A stretch of 64,000 nucleotides of DNA from JAGWRI01 sp963728785 (GCA_963728785.1 CAVSKV010000002.1:1240001-1304000); one strand, 5' to 3'; shown: positions 33,990 through 43,511, counted from the first letter of the stretch. Translations and numbers: made by a program. The notes: a model not told the origin generated them from the letters alone.

Positions 33990-34970
33990 ATGCGAATCGA
34001 TGTGCACGCCCATCTGTATCCGGCCGAATACCTGCGCATGCTCGAACGCTTCGGCGGTCGCCCGGCCGAGGCCTTCATGCGCGATCTCCGTGGCGGTTCT
34101 ACACCGCCGGAAATGGCGGAGCGGCTCACCCTGATGGACGCCGACGGGGTGGACCTCCAGGTTCTTTCGGTGTCGTCTTCCGCACCCAACCTCGTCAATC
34201 GAGAACAGGCAGCCGACGCCGCGCGCTGCGCCAACGATGCCTTCGCAGAGGCGATCGCCAGGTATCCCGGTCGCTTCGCCGGCTTTGCCGCGCTGCCGCT
34301 TCCGGACGTCGACGCAGCGATCGCCGAACTCGGCCGCGCGTTGGATGAACTCGGATTCGTCGGCGCCACCACCACGACCGAGGTACTCGGCGTGTCGATC
34401 GCCGACCACCACTTCGATCCGCTGTTTGCCGAACTCGACCGGCGCCAGGCGGTGCTGTTCGTCCATCCGGCGGGAACCGGACTGCATGCACCGGCTATCG
34501 AACGTGCGCGATTCACTTGGTCCATCGGCGCGCCGTTCGAGGACATGCTGTGCCTCCTGCAACTGGCGCAGGCACAGGTACCGGCGCGGTTTCCTCACGT
34601 GAAGATCATCTCCGCGCACCTCGGCGGGTGCGCATCGTTCCTCACCGAGCGGCTCGGGCACCACAATGTGCTGCCGGCGTCACGGGGTGCGCAGCCCCCT
34701 GCTTTGTCGACGCCCGACGCGGCGTGGTTCTTCTACGACACGGTGAACGGCCATCCGCCCGCAGTGAAGTGCGCCGCCGACAGCGTGGGAAGCGAATGCC
34801 TGCTGTTCGGCACCGACTTTCCGTACAACCGGGGCGCCAATCATCGGCAGATGATCACGTCCATCGCGCAGGCCGGGTTGGCCGCCGACGCGGTGGACGC
34901 GATCGGCGGCGGCAACGCGCGATGTCTCTTCGGAAGTCGGATGCCCACGCCGCTCGCCTCGATCGGGTAG
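33990..34970 (+). CDS. Amidohydrolase family 2 (ACMSD-like) protein
   Basis: This 326-residue TIM-barrel metal-dependent hydrolase or decarboxylase has the N-terminal metal motif MRIDVHAHLYP, the His in VLFVHPAG, the His in IISAHLGG and the late Asp in LLFGTDFPYN. These positions match the zinc site of 2-amino-3-carboxymuconate semialdehyde decarboxylase relatives. The molybdenum hydroxylase genes follow after 5 bp, which points to a joint route for an aromatic or heterocyclic compound. The substrate is not known. Confidence 0.8.
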   Translation: MRIDVHAHLYPAEYLRMLERFGGRPAEAFMRDLRGGSTPPEMAERLTLMDADGVDLQVLSVSSSAPNLVNREQAADAARCANDAFAEAIARYPGRFAGFAALPLPDVDAAIAELGRALDELGFVGATTTTEVLGVSIADHHFDPLFAELDRRQAVLFVHPAGTGLHAPAIERARFTWSIGAPFEDMLCLLQLAQAQVPARFPHVKIISAHLGGCASFLTERLGHHNVLPASRGAQPPALSTPDAAWFFYDTVNGHPPAVKCAADSVGSECLLFGTDFPYNRGANHRQMITSIAQAGLAADAVDAIGGGNARCLFGSRMPTPLASIG

Positions 34971-34975
34971 TGTCC

Positions 34976-35455
34976 ATGCCATCGGCGGCACCCGCGACGA
35001 CCGGCGCGCTGACGCTCGACGTGAACCGGCGCGAGCGCGTGATCGCCAGCCCGCCGGAAACGAGCCTGCTTACGGTCTTGCGCGACGAGTTGGGGCTCAC
35101 GGGCGCGCGGTTCGGCTGCGGGCGCGGTGAGTGCGGGGCCTGCGTGGTGCTCCTCGACGGCCAACCAGTGCCCGCATGCACGCTCACGGTGGCCGAAGCC
35201 ACCGGGCGCTCGGTGGTCACCATCGAGGGACTCGCCGATGGCGACCGCCTGCATCCAGTGCAGCAGGCCTTTCTGAACGAGGGCGCGTGGCAGTGCGGGT
35301 ACTGCACCAGCGGAATGATTCTCGCTGCGGTGGCACTGCTCAATCGCACATCGTCGCCGAGCGAGGACCAGATTCGCGACGCCCTCGCGCCGCACCTCTG
35401 CCGCTGCGGCGTATACAGGCGCGCCATTCGCGCCGTCAAGCGGGCGGTGCGATGA
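34976..35455 (+). CDS. 2Fe-2S subunit of a molybdenum hydroxylase (IorA/CoxS-like)
   Basis: This 159-residue electron-transfer subunit has two iron-sulfur cluster sites: the plant-ferredoxin type (FGCGRGECGACVVLLDG, about residues 44-60) and the helical type (CGYCTSGM and CRCGVYRR). It passes electrons from the molybdenum centre to an acceptor. The start at 34976 follows the amidohydrolase stop by 5 bp. The stop overlaps the large-subunit start as ATGA. Confidence 0.85.
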   Translation: MPSAAPATTGALTLDVNRRERVIASPPETSLLTVLRDELGLTGARFGCGRGECGACVVLLDGQPVPACTLTVAEATGRSVVTIEGLADGDRLHPVQQAFLNEGAWQCGYCTSGMILAAVALLNRTSSPSEDQIRDALAPHLCRCGVYRRAIRAVKRAVR

Positions 35456-37491
35456 GCCGCGTCGAGCAGCGCCTGCGCTTCGAGCGCGATGGCACGGTCA
35501 CGGCACTCTCCGGCAAGATGGAGTACGGGCAGGGACTCCGCGCTTCCTATCCGCGCATCGTCGCCGAAGAGTTGGGGATCTCGCCATCGCGCGTCGGCGT
35601 GGTGCTCGGCGACACCGACCTGACGCCGTGGGACATGGGCACGTTCGGCAGCATGTCGGTGGAGATGGATGGCGCTGAGCTGCGCCGGGCGGCGGCCTTC
35701 GCGCGGAGCGAACTGATCCGTCGCGCGGCCGCCCACTGGGGGTGTACGCCGGCGGAGGTCGAGATCGGCGACGCCGGAGCGCGGTTCGCACGTGACGCAC
35801 GTGCCGTGAGTTTCGCCGAACTCCTGGGCGACGCGCCGCTCACCGGTGAGGTTCCGGAGGACACGGTGGTTCGGCTGCCGATGCCGACCTGCGCCGACGG
35901 CCCATCCATGGGATCAGATGCCGTCGCGTTGGTTACCGGACGGCTCGAGTTCGCGGGTGACGTGCGTCTCCCCGGCATGCTGCACGGCGCCGTGTTGCAC
36001 CCAGCGGTGCACGATGCCGTGTTGGGACACGTGGACCGCGAGGCGGCAATGGCGGTGCCGGGTGTGGTCGCGATCGTCGCGGAGCCTGGGTTCACCGGCG
36101 TGGTCGCTGAGCGGCCGGAGCAGGCGGCCGCGGGCCGCGCCGCGCTGAACGCGCAATGGTTGCCTCTCCGGACTCGCCAGGATGAACCGATGGATGCGAT
36201 GCTGCGCGACGACCCGCAGGCGGCGGGCGCGCTCAAGGCCGCGCCGCTGCGTGTCGTACGTCGCTATTTCACCCCGCACGTGGCGGGGGCCCCGCTCGGG
36301 CCGAGCGTGGGCCTCGCGGACGTGCGACTCGACGGCGCCGTGGTGTACGGGACGACCCAGGTGCCATTCCGCCTGCGCGAGGAGGTGGCGCGCATGGCTG
36401 GCGTGGCGCCGGAGCGGGTGCATTACGTCCCGAAAGCGATGAGCGGCGGCTTCGGGCGACACGGGTCCAGCGACGCCGCCGTGGAAGCGGCACGGCTTTC
36501 CAAGGCGGTCGGGCGGCCGGTGCGCGTGCAGTGGGGACGCGCTGATGAATTGCGCGCTGGGCCCAACCGTCCCGAGATGACAACGGAGCTCGAGGCGGGG
36601 CTCGTCGACGGTCGTATCCGCGCGTGGCGTTCCGACATCTGGACCAATCCATACACCTACGACGGCGCGGCGCGTGAGGGCGCTCCGCGCAGCACGAACG
36701 CTGGTGCCGGAGCACGACCGGGCGGGGCTTGGAGTTCGCCGGCTCAGATGGGCGCGATGATGGCCGGCCGTAATGCCATCCCGCCGTACGACATTGGCCA
36801 GGCAGCTGTCGCGCTCCACGTCAGGGCCGGCGAGGTGCGTACCGGCGCTTTGCGCTCGCTTGGCGCCGCTCCGAACGTATTCGCCATCGAGTCGTTCGTG
36901 GATGAGTTGGCGCACGAAGTGGGGAGCGATCCGATCGCGTTCCGGCTGGCGCACACCGCCGATCTGCGACTGACACGCGTGCTCGAAGCCGTGCGGGACC
37001 TCAGTGGGTGGGCCGCCGCCGACCGGCCCAAGGGGTTCGGCGTGGCGTGCGTACAATACCGCCGCACCTACGTGGCGGAGGTCGTGCAGGTGTCGGTGAC
37101 CGCTGACGGCACGGTGCGGCTCGAGCGCGTCTGGTGCGCCGTCGACCCGGGGCACGTCGTCCATCCCGACGGTGCACGCAACCAAGTGGAGGGCGCCGTC
37201 CAGATGGCGGCCGGTTGGGCGCTCCTGGAAGAACTCCCTCGCCGCGGCGGCGAAGTGACCGGCACCCGGTGGGCGGACTATCCCGTCCCGACGTTCCGCG
37301 ACGCGCCACGTGCGATCGACGTCGTATTCACCGGCGACGACCGAACGCCGTCGGCCGGGCTCGGCGAGCCGCCGGCCGTGCCGATCCCCGCGGCCATCGC
37401 GAACGCGGTGTTCGACGCGTGCGGCGCCCGGATGCGCGAACTTCCGATTCGGCCCGATGCGGTGGCGCATCATCGCGGCCCTTATGAATAG
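35452..37491 (+). CDS. Molybdopterin-binding subunit of a molybdenum hydroxylase (IorB-like)
   Basis: This 679-residue catalytic subunit of the xanthine oxidase family resembles isoquinoline oxidoreductase or nicotinate dehydrogenase large subunits. The order of blocks is of the IorB type: an N-terminal GKMEYGQGLRASYP region, then the TGRLEFAGDVRLPGMLHG block, a Gly-rich pterin loop AMSGGFGRHG, and the active-site Glu in GLGEPPAVPIPAAI. No FAD subunit and no XdhC-type maturation gene is near, so maturation must come from elsewhere. The start overlaps the small subunit. The natural substrate is probably an N-heterocycle or aldehyde. Confidence 0.8.
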   Translation: MSRVEQRLRFERDGTVTALSGKMEYGQGLRASYPRIVAEELGISPSRVGVVLGDTDLTPWDMGTFGSMSVEMDGAELRRAAAFARSELIRRAAAHWGCTPAEVEIGDAGARFARDARAVSFAELLGDAPLTGEVPEDTVVRLPMPTCADGPSMGSDAVALVTGRLEFAGDVRLPGMLHGAVLHPAVHDAVLGHVDREAAMAVPGVVAIVAEPGFTGVVAERPEQAAAGRAALNAQWLPLRTRQDEPMDAMLRDDPQAAGALKAAPLRVVRRYFTPHVAGAPLGPSVGLADVRLDGAVVYGTTQVPFRLREEVARMAGVAPERVHYVPKAMSGGFGRHGSSDAAVEAARLSKAVGRPVRVQWGRADELRAGPNRPEMTTELEAGLVDGRIRAWRSDIWTNPYTYDGAAREGAPRSTNAGAGARPGGAWSSPAQMGAMMAGRNAIPPYDIGQAAVALHVRAGEVRTGALRSLGAAPNVFAIESFVDELAHEVGSDPIAFRLAHTADLRLTRVLEAVRDLSGWAAADRPKGFGVACVQYRRTYVAEVVQVSVTADGTVRLERVWCAVDPGHVVHPDGARNQVEGAVQMAAGWALLEELPRRGGEVTGTRWADYPVPTFRDAPRAIDVVFTGDDRTPSAGLGEPPAVPIPAAIANAVFDACGARMRELPIRPDAVAHHRGPYE

Positions 37492-38869
37492 CGGGAATCC
37501 AGTGTCCTCCAGCGATTCGCCCGGAACCGGTGCAGCGAGCAGCGCGGCTCGGTCCACCGACCAGCCGATCCAACCAGCCGCCGTGTTCTCCACCGCCGAC
37601 GTCGCCGCCACGCTGGGCCTGGCCGGCACGGGGTCGCGGACCCGCCCTGTGTGGAGGCGGCCTGTCGTCTGGGGCGCCACCACCGTGTTGATCGCCGCGA
37701 TTGCCCTCTATGTGTTCACGCATCGCGCGCCGCCACCGATCGAATACAGCATGGTAGCCGCGCGGCGCGGCGACCTGGCCGTGACGGTCATCGCCACTGG
37801 TACGCTCGCGCCGCTCGACACGGTGATCGTCGGCACACAGGTCTCGGGGCTCATTGATTCCGTATTGGTGGATTACAACGACCCGGTGCACGCCGGCCAG
37901 ACCCTCGCCATCGTCAATACCGACCTGTTGCGCGCGCAGATTGAACAGAGCCGCGCCGCGCTGATGGCCGCCGAGGCGTCACGGCTCCAGATGCAGGCCA
38001 CCCTTGTTCAGGCCAGAAAGCAGTACGCGCGCAGCGAATCGCTGTTCCGGCAAGCGGTGCTCGTCCAGCAGGACATGGATACCGCGACGGCCGATCTGGC
38101 GCGCGCCGTGGCGGTGGACTCCAACGCCAAGGCCGGGGTCGCGGTGGCCGCCGCCGTGTTGCAGGCGCAACTCACCACCCTCGGCCAGGCGACGATCCGC
38201 GCCCCGATCAACGGGATTGTACTGGAGCGGACGGTCCAACCCGGCGCCACGGTGGCCGCGGCGTTCCAGAGCCCCGTGCTGTTCGTGCTCGCTGCCGACC
38301 TCAAGCGCATGACGGTGGCGCTCAACATTGACGAAGCCGACATCGGCCAGGTGAAACCTGGGCAGTCGGCGGACTTCACCGTGGATGCCTACCCGGATCG
38401 AACGTTCACCGGCACCGTGCGCACGGTGTACAACGCCGCCATCATGGTCGAGGGCGTTGTCACCTATCAGGCCATCCTCGATGTGAACAACGACGATCTT
38501 TCGCTTCGCCCCGGCATGACAGCCACGGCCACCGTGAACACCACCACCCTCAAGAGTGCGCTGCTCGTTCCTAACGCCGCGTTGCGGTTCACGCCCGCGG
38601 AGGCGCCGCCGGCATCCGCGGCCCAGGGGCCCGCCATGGCAGCGGCCGGCCACGTGGTGTGGGCCATCCGCAATGGCCAGCTCGCGCCAATCACCGTTCA
38701 CATCGGCCTGTCCGACGGGCTGTGGACCCAAGTGACCGCTGGCGCGGTGGACGCCGGAACACCGCTCGTCACGGGGATCGCCGAGAAGCCCGGTGGTCGG
38801 CCCGCCGCCGCGGCCCACGGGGACACCAGTGCGTCGGCCCCGCCGGGCGGCACGCCCCGTGGCGGATAG
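37484..38869 (+). CDS. MacA-like periplasmic adaptor (membrane fusion protein)
   Basis: This 461-residue adaptor protein has one N-terminal membrane helix (GATTVLIAAIALYVF, near residue 70). A barrel-sandwich lipoyl-like domain is split around a coiled coil (residues about 150-240), and a beta-barrel follows (QVKPGQSADFTVDAYPDRTF). The tail is rich in Ala, Gly and Pro. It bridges the MacB-type transporter to an outer-membrane duct. Its start overlaps the molybdenum hydroxylase stop by 8 bp, which ties the exporter to the same transcript. Confidence 0.8.
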   Translation: MNSGNPVSSSDSPGTGAASSAARSTDQPIQPAAVFSTADVAATLGLAGTGSRTRPVWRRPVVWGATTVLIAAIALYVFTHRAPPPIEYSMVAARRGDLAVTVIATGTLAPLDTVIVGTQVSGLIDSVLVDYNDPVHAGQTLAIVNTDLLRAQIEQSRAALMAAEASRLQMQATLVQARKQYARSESLFRQAVLVQQDMDTATADLARAVAVDSNAKAGVAVAAAVLQAQLTTLGQATIRAPINGIVLERTVQPGATVAAAFQSPVLFVLAADLKRMTVALNIDEADIGQVKPGQSADFTVDAYPDRTFTGTVRTVYNAAIMVEGVVTYQAILDVNNDDLSLRPGMTATATVNTTTLKSALLVPNAALRFTPAEAPPASAAQGPAMAAAGHVVWAIRNGQLAPITVHIGLSDGLWTQVTAGAVDAGTPLVTGIAEKPGGRPAAAAHGDTSASAPPGGTPRGG

Positions 38870-39587
38870 CGCGCCAGGCGCCGCCCGGGTGCCGGTCGTG
38901 GCACTCTCCGCCGTCACGAGAACCTACGGCCAGGGCGATAGCATGGTCGTTGCCCTCAGCGGCGTGAATCTGCGCATCGACGACGGCGAATTCGTGGCAA
39001 TCATGGGCCCTAGCGGTTCGGGCAAATCCACGTGCATGAACATCCTTGGCTGCCTCGATACGCCCACTTCTGGGTCGTACCAGTTCCGCGGCATCGAGGT
39101 GACGCAGTTGACGCGGCATCAACGCGCTCTGCTCCGTCGGCACTATCTGGGATTCGTATTCCAGGGTTTCAATCTCCTGCGGCGCACAACCGCGCTGGAA
39201 AATGTCGAGGTGCCGCTGATCTACCAGGGCCTGCCGGCAAAGGAGCGCGCCGAGCGTGCACGCCAGGCGCTGGGTGCCGTGGGCCTGGCGTCGCGCGAAC
39301 ATCACATGCCCGAGGAGTTGTCCGGCGGTCAGCAGCAACGCGTCGCGATCGCCCGCGCCATCGTCGCCGAGCCATCGCTCGTGCTCGCGGACGAGCCCAC
39401 GGGTAACCTCGATTCGAAACTTGGCCGCGAGATCATGGAGTTGCTCAGCGATCTGAACGGCCGTCGCGGAATCACGATCGCGATGGTCACCCACGACGCC
39501 GGCATGGCGGCCTACGCGCATCGCACCGTGGACTTCCTTGACGGCGCCGTGGTGGGCGACCGGGCCACCGAACCGGCGAGAGGCTAG
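38859..39587 (+). CDS. MacB-type ABC ATPase
   Basis: This 242-residue ATPase of the LolD/MacB class has Walker A MGPSGSGKSTCMNILG, the signature ELSGGQQQRVAIARA and Walker B LVLADEPTGNLDS. I use GTG 38859, which gives the usual length and overlaps the adaptor gene by 11 bp. The frame upstream of it is the shadow of the adaptor. It powers the mechanotransmission-type permease encoded next. Confidence 0.85.
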   Translation: MADSAPGAARVPVVALSAVTRTYGQGDSMVVALSGVNLRIDDGEFVAIMGPSGSGKSTCMNILGCLDTPTSGSYQFRGIEVTQLTRHQRALLRRHYLGFVFQGFNLLRRTTALENVEVPLIYQGLPAKERAERARQALGAVGLASREHHMPEELSGGQQQRVAIARAIVAEPSLVLADEPTGNLDSKLGREIMELLSDLNGRRGITIAMVTHDAGMAAYAHRTVDFLDGAVVGDRATEPARG

Positions 39588-39588
39588 C

Positions 39589-40803
39589 GTGTTCTGGGAC
39601 GCGTTCATGCTCGCCCTGCGGGCTTTGCGGCGAAACGTGATGCGCTCGGTGCTCACGATCCTGGGCGTCGTCATCGGCGTGGCGGCCGTGATTGCCATGG
39701 TCACGCTGGGCAACGGGACCACCGAGCGCGTCACGAGCAGCATCCAGTCGCTGGGCAGCAATCTCCTCATCGCACAACCCACCGCGCAGGCGGGGCGCGG
39801 GCCCGGTGGCACGGCGGTCCCGGGACCGCCGTTCACAATTCGCGACGTCACCGCGATCTCGCAAGCGGTGCCGGGCATCGCCGCCATTACACCCGTGGCC
39901 GCTATCCAGGCGCAGACCGTCTACGGCGCCCAGAACCGGCCGACCACCATCACCGGTACCGACAACGGGTATTTCGCAGTGCGCGGCTGGGACCTGCAGA
40001 GTGGACGCCAATTCAACGATGCCGAAATCCGCGGTGGGCGCGCCGTCTGCGTGCTGGGCACGACCGTGCGCGACAACCTGTTCCAGGGACAGGATCCCGT
40101 CGGCGCGTCGATCCGCGTGAGCAACGTGTCGTGCCCGGTGATCGCCGTGCTGGTCTCGAAAGGACAGGCGATGGGCGGCCTCGATCAGGACGACATCGTG
40201 CTCATGCCCCTGCGTGCCGTGCAGCGCCGTCTCAAGGGCAGTGAGGATGTGAACCTCATCGAGATCTCCGTACAGTCGAGCGCGCTGGTTGACCGCGTGG
40301 ACAGTGAGACTACGGCGCTGCTGCGCGAACGCCGTCACATCCTCCACGGCAAGCAGGACGATTTCCAGGTCCGCAACCTGGCGGAAGTGGCCAACACCAT
40401 CGAAGCCACCACGCGCACCCTCACGCTGTTCCTCGGTGCGCTAGCCGCGGTCAGCCTGCTCGTGGGCGGCATCGGCATCATGAACATCATGCTGGTGTCG
40501 GTCACCGAACGCACACGGGAGATCGGCATCCGCCTCGCCATCGGCGCCACCGAGCAGGATGTGCTCACGCAATTCCTGCTCGAGGCGGTGGTGCTCTCGC
40601 TGCTCGGCGGGGTCATCGGCGCGAGCATCGGGGTGAGCGCTTCGTATTTCGCAGTTCCCCTGATCGGCGTGCCGTTCGTGTTCGACCCGGGGATCGTGGT
40701 CCTCGCCTTTGGCTTTTCGGGAGCGATCGGGGTCATTTTCGGCTACTTCCCGGCGCGAAAGGCAGCGCAGCTCGACCCGATCGAGGCCCTCAGACACGAG
40801 TAG
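39589..40803 (+). CDS. MacB-type ABC permease
   Basis: This 404-residue permease has the FtsX-like layout: one N-terminal helix (VLTILGVVIGVAAVIAMVTL), a large periplasmic domain (about residues 45-275), then three C-terminal helices with GGIGIMNIMLVSVTERTREI and the final PARKAAQLDPIEALRHE. It starts with GTG one base after the ATPase stop. With the adaptor it forms a three-gene efflux unit. No outer-membrane factor is visible nearby. Confidence 0.85.
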   Translation: MFWDAFMLALRALRRNVMRSVLTILGVVIGVAAVIAMVTLGNGTTERVTSSIQSLGSNLLIAQPTAQAGRGPGGTAVPGPPFTIRDVTAISQAVPGIAAITPVAAIQAQTVYGAQNRPTTITGTDNGYFAVRGWDLQSGRQFNDAEIRGGRAVCVLGTTVRDNLFQGQDPVGASIRVSNVSCPVIAVLVSKGQAMGGLDQDDIVLMPLRAVQRRLKGSEDVNLIEISVQSSALVDRVDSETTALLRERRHILHGKQDDFQVRNLAEVANTIEATTRTLTLFLGALAAVSLLVGGIGIMNIMLVSVTERTREIGIRLAIGATEQDVLTQFLLEAVVLSLLGGVIGASIGVSASYFAVPLIGVPFVFDPGIVVLAFGFSGAIGVIFGYFPARKAAQLDPIEALRHE

Positions 40804-40992
40804 GGTGGGTTTCCCCGGTTGGGCGCCGTCCGAGCACTGGGCGGGGCGTCTTTGGCAGCGGCTCGCCTCGTCTTGCAGTAGGTGCGATTGACGGGGTCCA
40901 CCCTTCGCCTACACCAGGCACGGAAAAGCCCGGCTGACAGCGGCGGAACGGAATCGCATCCTTGAATGGTCGAGAAGAAGCTGGGGGTTGGA

Positions 40993-41553
40993 ATGCTGAT
41001 GCCTCGCGTTGGGTTTCTCGTTGTCGCATCCTTGCTCGCCGCCGCATCTGCCCCGGCGCAAGAGAATTGGCCCGTTGATCTCGGCGCGCGTGTGCGCGTC
41101 ACGGCTCCCTTGAGCCATGCGGCGGGATTGGTAGGGACCGTGGTTGGCCTGCACGGTGCTGTGCTTGTGCTGCAGCCCGACGGACGGCGAGACTCGCTGG
41201 CCTTCGCGCGGAACCAGATTGCCAAGCTGGAAGTGGCGAATGGTCGACATGGCCATGTGATTCTGGGCATGGAGATCGGATTTCTTGGCGCCGCCACGGC
41301 TGGAGCCATCAACGGCACGAGAGGTCCGTGCTCCAATGGCTACAACTGCAACGGGTGGTATTCCGGAGCGGGGGGCGCCGCGCTCGGCGGCGTGATCTTC
41401 GGCATCATGGGCGCTCCCCTCGGCGCCATCGTCGGCGCCTTGGTCCGGACGGAGCAGTGGAGCGCGGTGGACCTTGGCCCGGTACGAGCAGTTGCCGAAA
41501 TCAGGCCGCTCGACGGAGGCAGACCGGCAATCCGTGTCTCACTGAAATTCTGA
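40993..41553 (+). CDS. Secreted or membrane-associated protein, unknown function
   Basis: This 186-residue protein has a signal peptide ending near APAQ (about residue 22). A beta-rich segment resembles a small SH3-like barrel (LGARVRVTAPLSHAAGLVGTVVGL), and a Gly/Ala-rich hydrophobic region (about residues 90-150) could cross a membrane. A Cys pair lies in GPCSNGYNCNG. ATG 40993 with GGGGGTTGG upstream is preferred to 40966. I do not recognise a family. Confidence 0.6.
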   Translation: MLMPRVGFLVVASLLAAASAPAQENWPVDLGARVRVTAPLSHAAGLVGTVVGLHGAVLVLQPDGRRDSLAFARNQIAKLEVANGRHGHVILGMEIGFLGAATAGAINGTRGPCSNGYNCNGWYSGAGGAALGGVIFGIMGAPLGAIVGALVRTEQWSAVDLGPVRAVAEIRPLDGGRPAIRVSLKF

Positions 41554-41665
41554 TCCGGCGTTCGTCACCGAGGATCCGGATGCGCCCGATCCCGTGGCTC
41601 CTGTGCGGGTCTGGGTCTACTGGGTCATGTATAACATCGCGCCTGTCCGAGTAGCCCTCGGTACC

Positions 41666-41812
41666 TGCCCCCGCACCAACTTCCTATGGGTCACTCGGTG
41701 CGGCTCATCCGCGTTCGGTTCCTTCGGCCTCTTCGAGGCCTCAACACTCGAACCAAGATTCCCCTCGATGCTCGCGAGCTCGCGGTGTTGTTTTGGCTAG
41801 GCCAATTGGAAT
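41666..41812 (-). repeat. ettA-tail repeat, copy C
   Basis: The core (41666-41768) is a corrupted ettA 3' end with several substitutions. The arm (41769-41812) is of the first type and matches copy B almost base for base (GTTGTTTTGGCTAGGCCAAT). About 125 bp further right lies a piece of the second dispersed repeat. Confidence 0.75.
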
Positions 41813-41938
41813 GCGGTGCGCGGTAGGAGATTGCGACCCGGCATCCTCAGCCCTCTCCTTGTCGGGAGTCTAGATGTGCCGTAGGGCGGCGACACACCAT
41901 GAGCGCCATGAGACCAGGGAACGGGGACTCGGGTCCGT

Positions 41939-41990
41939 CCGTTATTCCGCCAATCATTCTGGTCCAACTTTCAGGGAGGGGGCGCCACCC
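41939..41990. repeat. Second dispersed repeat, partial copy
   Basis: This ~50-bp segment (TTCCGCCAATCATTCTGG, then CAACTTTCAGGGA) matches the right half of the copies at 43279-43385 and 62761-62865. It does not encode a recognisable product. It may be the end of a lost insertion sequence. Confidence 0.5.
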
Positions 41991-42161
41991 CCGGCGCATT
42001 AGCTGGAACGCTGTGCGCCGAATGGCCCATGTTCAAGAGGACGACCGTAGAACTGTAGGACGGCCCATCGCCACACCCATGGATTCCGGCGCAGTTGCCG
42101 CTAGCTCACAGGTGATTGCACACAACCGTCCGCCTGCAGTTTTCAGCCCGTGCTTCTTCCG

Positions 42162-42626
42162 TCAGCAGGTCACGTTCAACGTCATCGGAAAACTCGCCAG
42201 CAGCGTCGCGTTCTGATCGCTCGTTGGCCCGTCGTACACGTCGATCGTCGTCGAGTAGGACGTCACGCACACGGAGACGTATGGATTGAGCACCGGCACC
42301 ACGATGTTTCCCGGCGTGCTGCTCGATACCTGCAGCTGGCCTTCGTAGAACGCATCCGTGTTCGGGTAGTTGAAATACACAGACACGTACCCGCTCGCCA
42401 CCGTCTTCGTGACGTCGAGCGATACCGTCCCCGTGCAGTTCACCCATCCCGGCAGCGGCGCGGCCGATTGCGGACACCCCGTGATGCTCACCGCCTGGAG
42501 CATGACGGTGCCCGACGTCGCGTCCGTCAGCGACTTGAGCGAACTGCATCCGCCGAGCACCAGCAGCATGCCGGCCGTGCCGGCCGCCGCCGTCCAACCC
42601 ACCCCGCGAACGCGCGACCCAGCCAT
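42162..42626 (-). CDS. Small lipoprotein, unknown function
   Basis: This 154-residue protein has a lipoprotein signal (GTAGMLLVLGGC, Cys near residue 28). The rest is Ser/Thr/Val-rich and strand-like, as in a small beta-sandwich (LDVTKTVASGYVSVYFNYP). Codons upstream of ATG 42626 are not protein-like. It stands alone between two ettA-tail repeats with an IS3 fossil behind it, so it may be cargo of a mobile unit. Confidence 0.6.
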   Translation of the reverse strand: MAGSRVRGVGWTAAAGTAGMLLVLGGCSSLKSLTDATSGTVMLQAVSITGCPQSAAPLPGWVNCTGTVSLDVTKTVASGYVSVYFNYPNTDAFYEGQLQVSSSTPGNIVVPVLNPYVSVCVTSYSTTIDVYDGPTSDQNATLLASFPMTLNVTC

Positions 42627-42689
42627 GGCCTGCCTCGTGATGCCAGAGGTGAACTTCAAATCTCTTGACGCGCTAACCCTACGCCACCC

Positions 42690-42930
42690 TGACGACCCTG
42701 GGCCGAATGGTGCAACAGGAGATCGGCCAGGCCGCGCAGCCAGACCGCCATCATCAACGCGTCGGCGACCCATTTCTGATTCGGAGCGGTCGCCGTGAAC
42801 GCCCAATCCAACAGATTGGGCGCGATGATCGCCGGGACACCCGCGTCGCTCGGTAGCGCGTGAGGGCGCGGCCGTGCGCGCAAAGCGGCCCCACGCACTA
42901 GGCGCGCCACCCGCTGCCCGCCGCAGACGT
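42690..42930 (-). pseudogene. IS3-family transposase (OrfB) fossil
   Basis: Read on the minus strand, the fragment shows RVARLVRGAALRARPRP, then IIAPNLLDWAFTATAPNQKW, as in IS3-family OrfB just before the catalytic core. It then jumps directly to ALMMAVWLRGLADLLLHHS, which normally lies about 50 codons later. The first catalytic Asp region is therefore deleted, and the C-terminus is missing. No terminal repeats could be assigned. Confidence 0.75.
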
Positions 42931-42999
42931 GGACTGCTGTGTACCCGGATTCGAGGAACCGCTCGCTCACCGCGACGACTCTGCTCGCTCGGAATCCGC

Positions 43000-43248
43000 C
43001 CTACCCCGCACGAACTTCCTACACGTCACTCGGCGTGGCTGATCCACACCCGGTCCCTTCCGTTTCTTCAGATCTTCGATATACGCCTGATAGTTCCCCT
43101 CGAACCACGCACGCCAAAGTGTGGTTATGACGGGATGGGCGTGATCTTCAGCGGGGAAATGGCAGCAGGTCGTGTAGTTCACCTTTGTCACGCGCACACG
43201 TTCGTGACAATGCCTCTCGTCACGGATCTGGCCATACGACTGGCGGCC
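43000..43248 (-). repeat. ettA-tail repeat, copy D
   Basis: This copy keeps the longest open ettA frame: WRAWFEGNYQAYIEDLKKRKG, then VTCRKFVRG and the stop. It carries the second arm type (43111-43248), with TTTGTCACG and CGTGACAA facing each other and GTCACGGATCTGGCC beyond. The Trp before FEGN, lost in copies E to G, is intact here. Confidence 0.8.
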
Positions 43249-43278
43249 ACGATCTGGGCTTCAGTGAATCGGCTCATC

Positions 43279-43385
43279 CCCATCGATCGGCTTCCTCTTG
43301 AGCTCGGCTCCGACCCGGTGAATCGGCCAATTTCTCCATCATTCCGCCAGCCGGCCCGGTCCGACTTTCAGGGACGGGACGCCGG
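43279..43385. repeat. Second dispersed repeat, full copy
   Basis: This ~107-bp repeat is shared with 62761-62865 (for example ATCGATCGGCTTCCTC and GAGCTCGGCTCCGA). It begins 30 bp beyond ettA-tail copy D. On the minus strand both copies can encode a similar short peptide around DGEIG, but no start or family is evident. Confidence 0.55.
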
Positions 43386-43511
43386 CACAGAGGCCCGCCG
43401 CGTTGGTGTGGCGAGGCACTGCGGCGCAGGTCCGACTATGTCACCGGTGCCCGGCGTGGCCTGCTCCGATTTACATCGGCCGCCTCGATCTGTACCATCC
43501 AGCACACCGCC

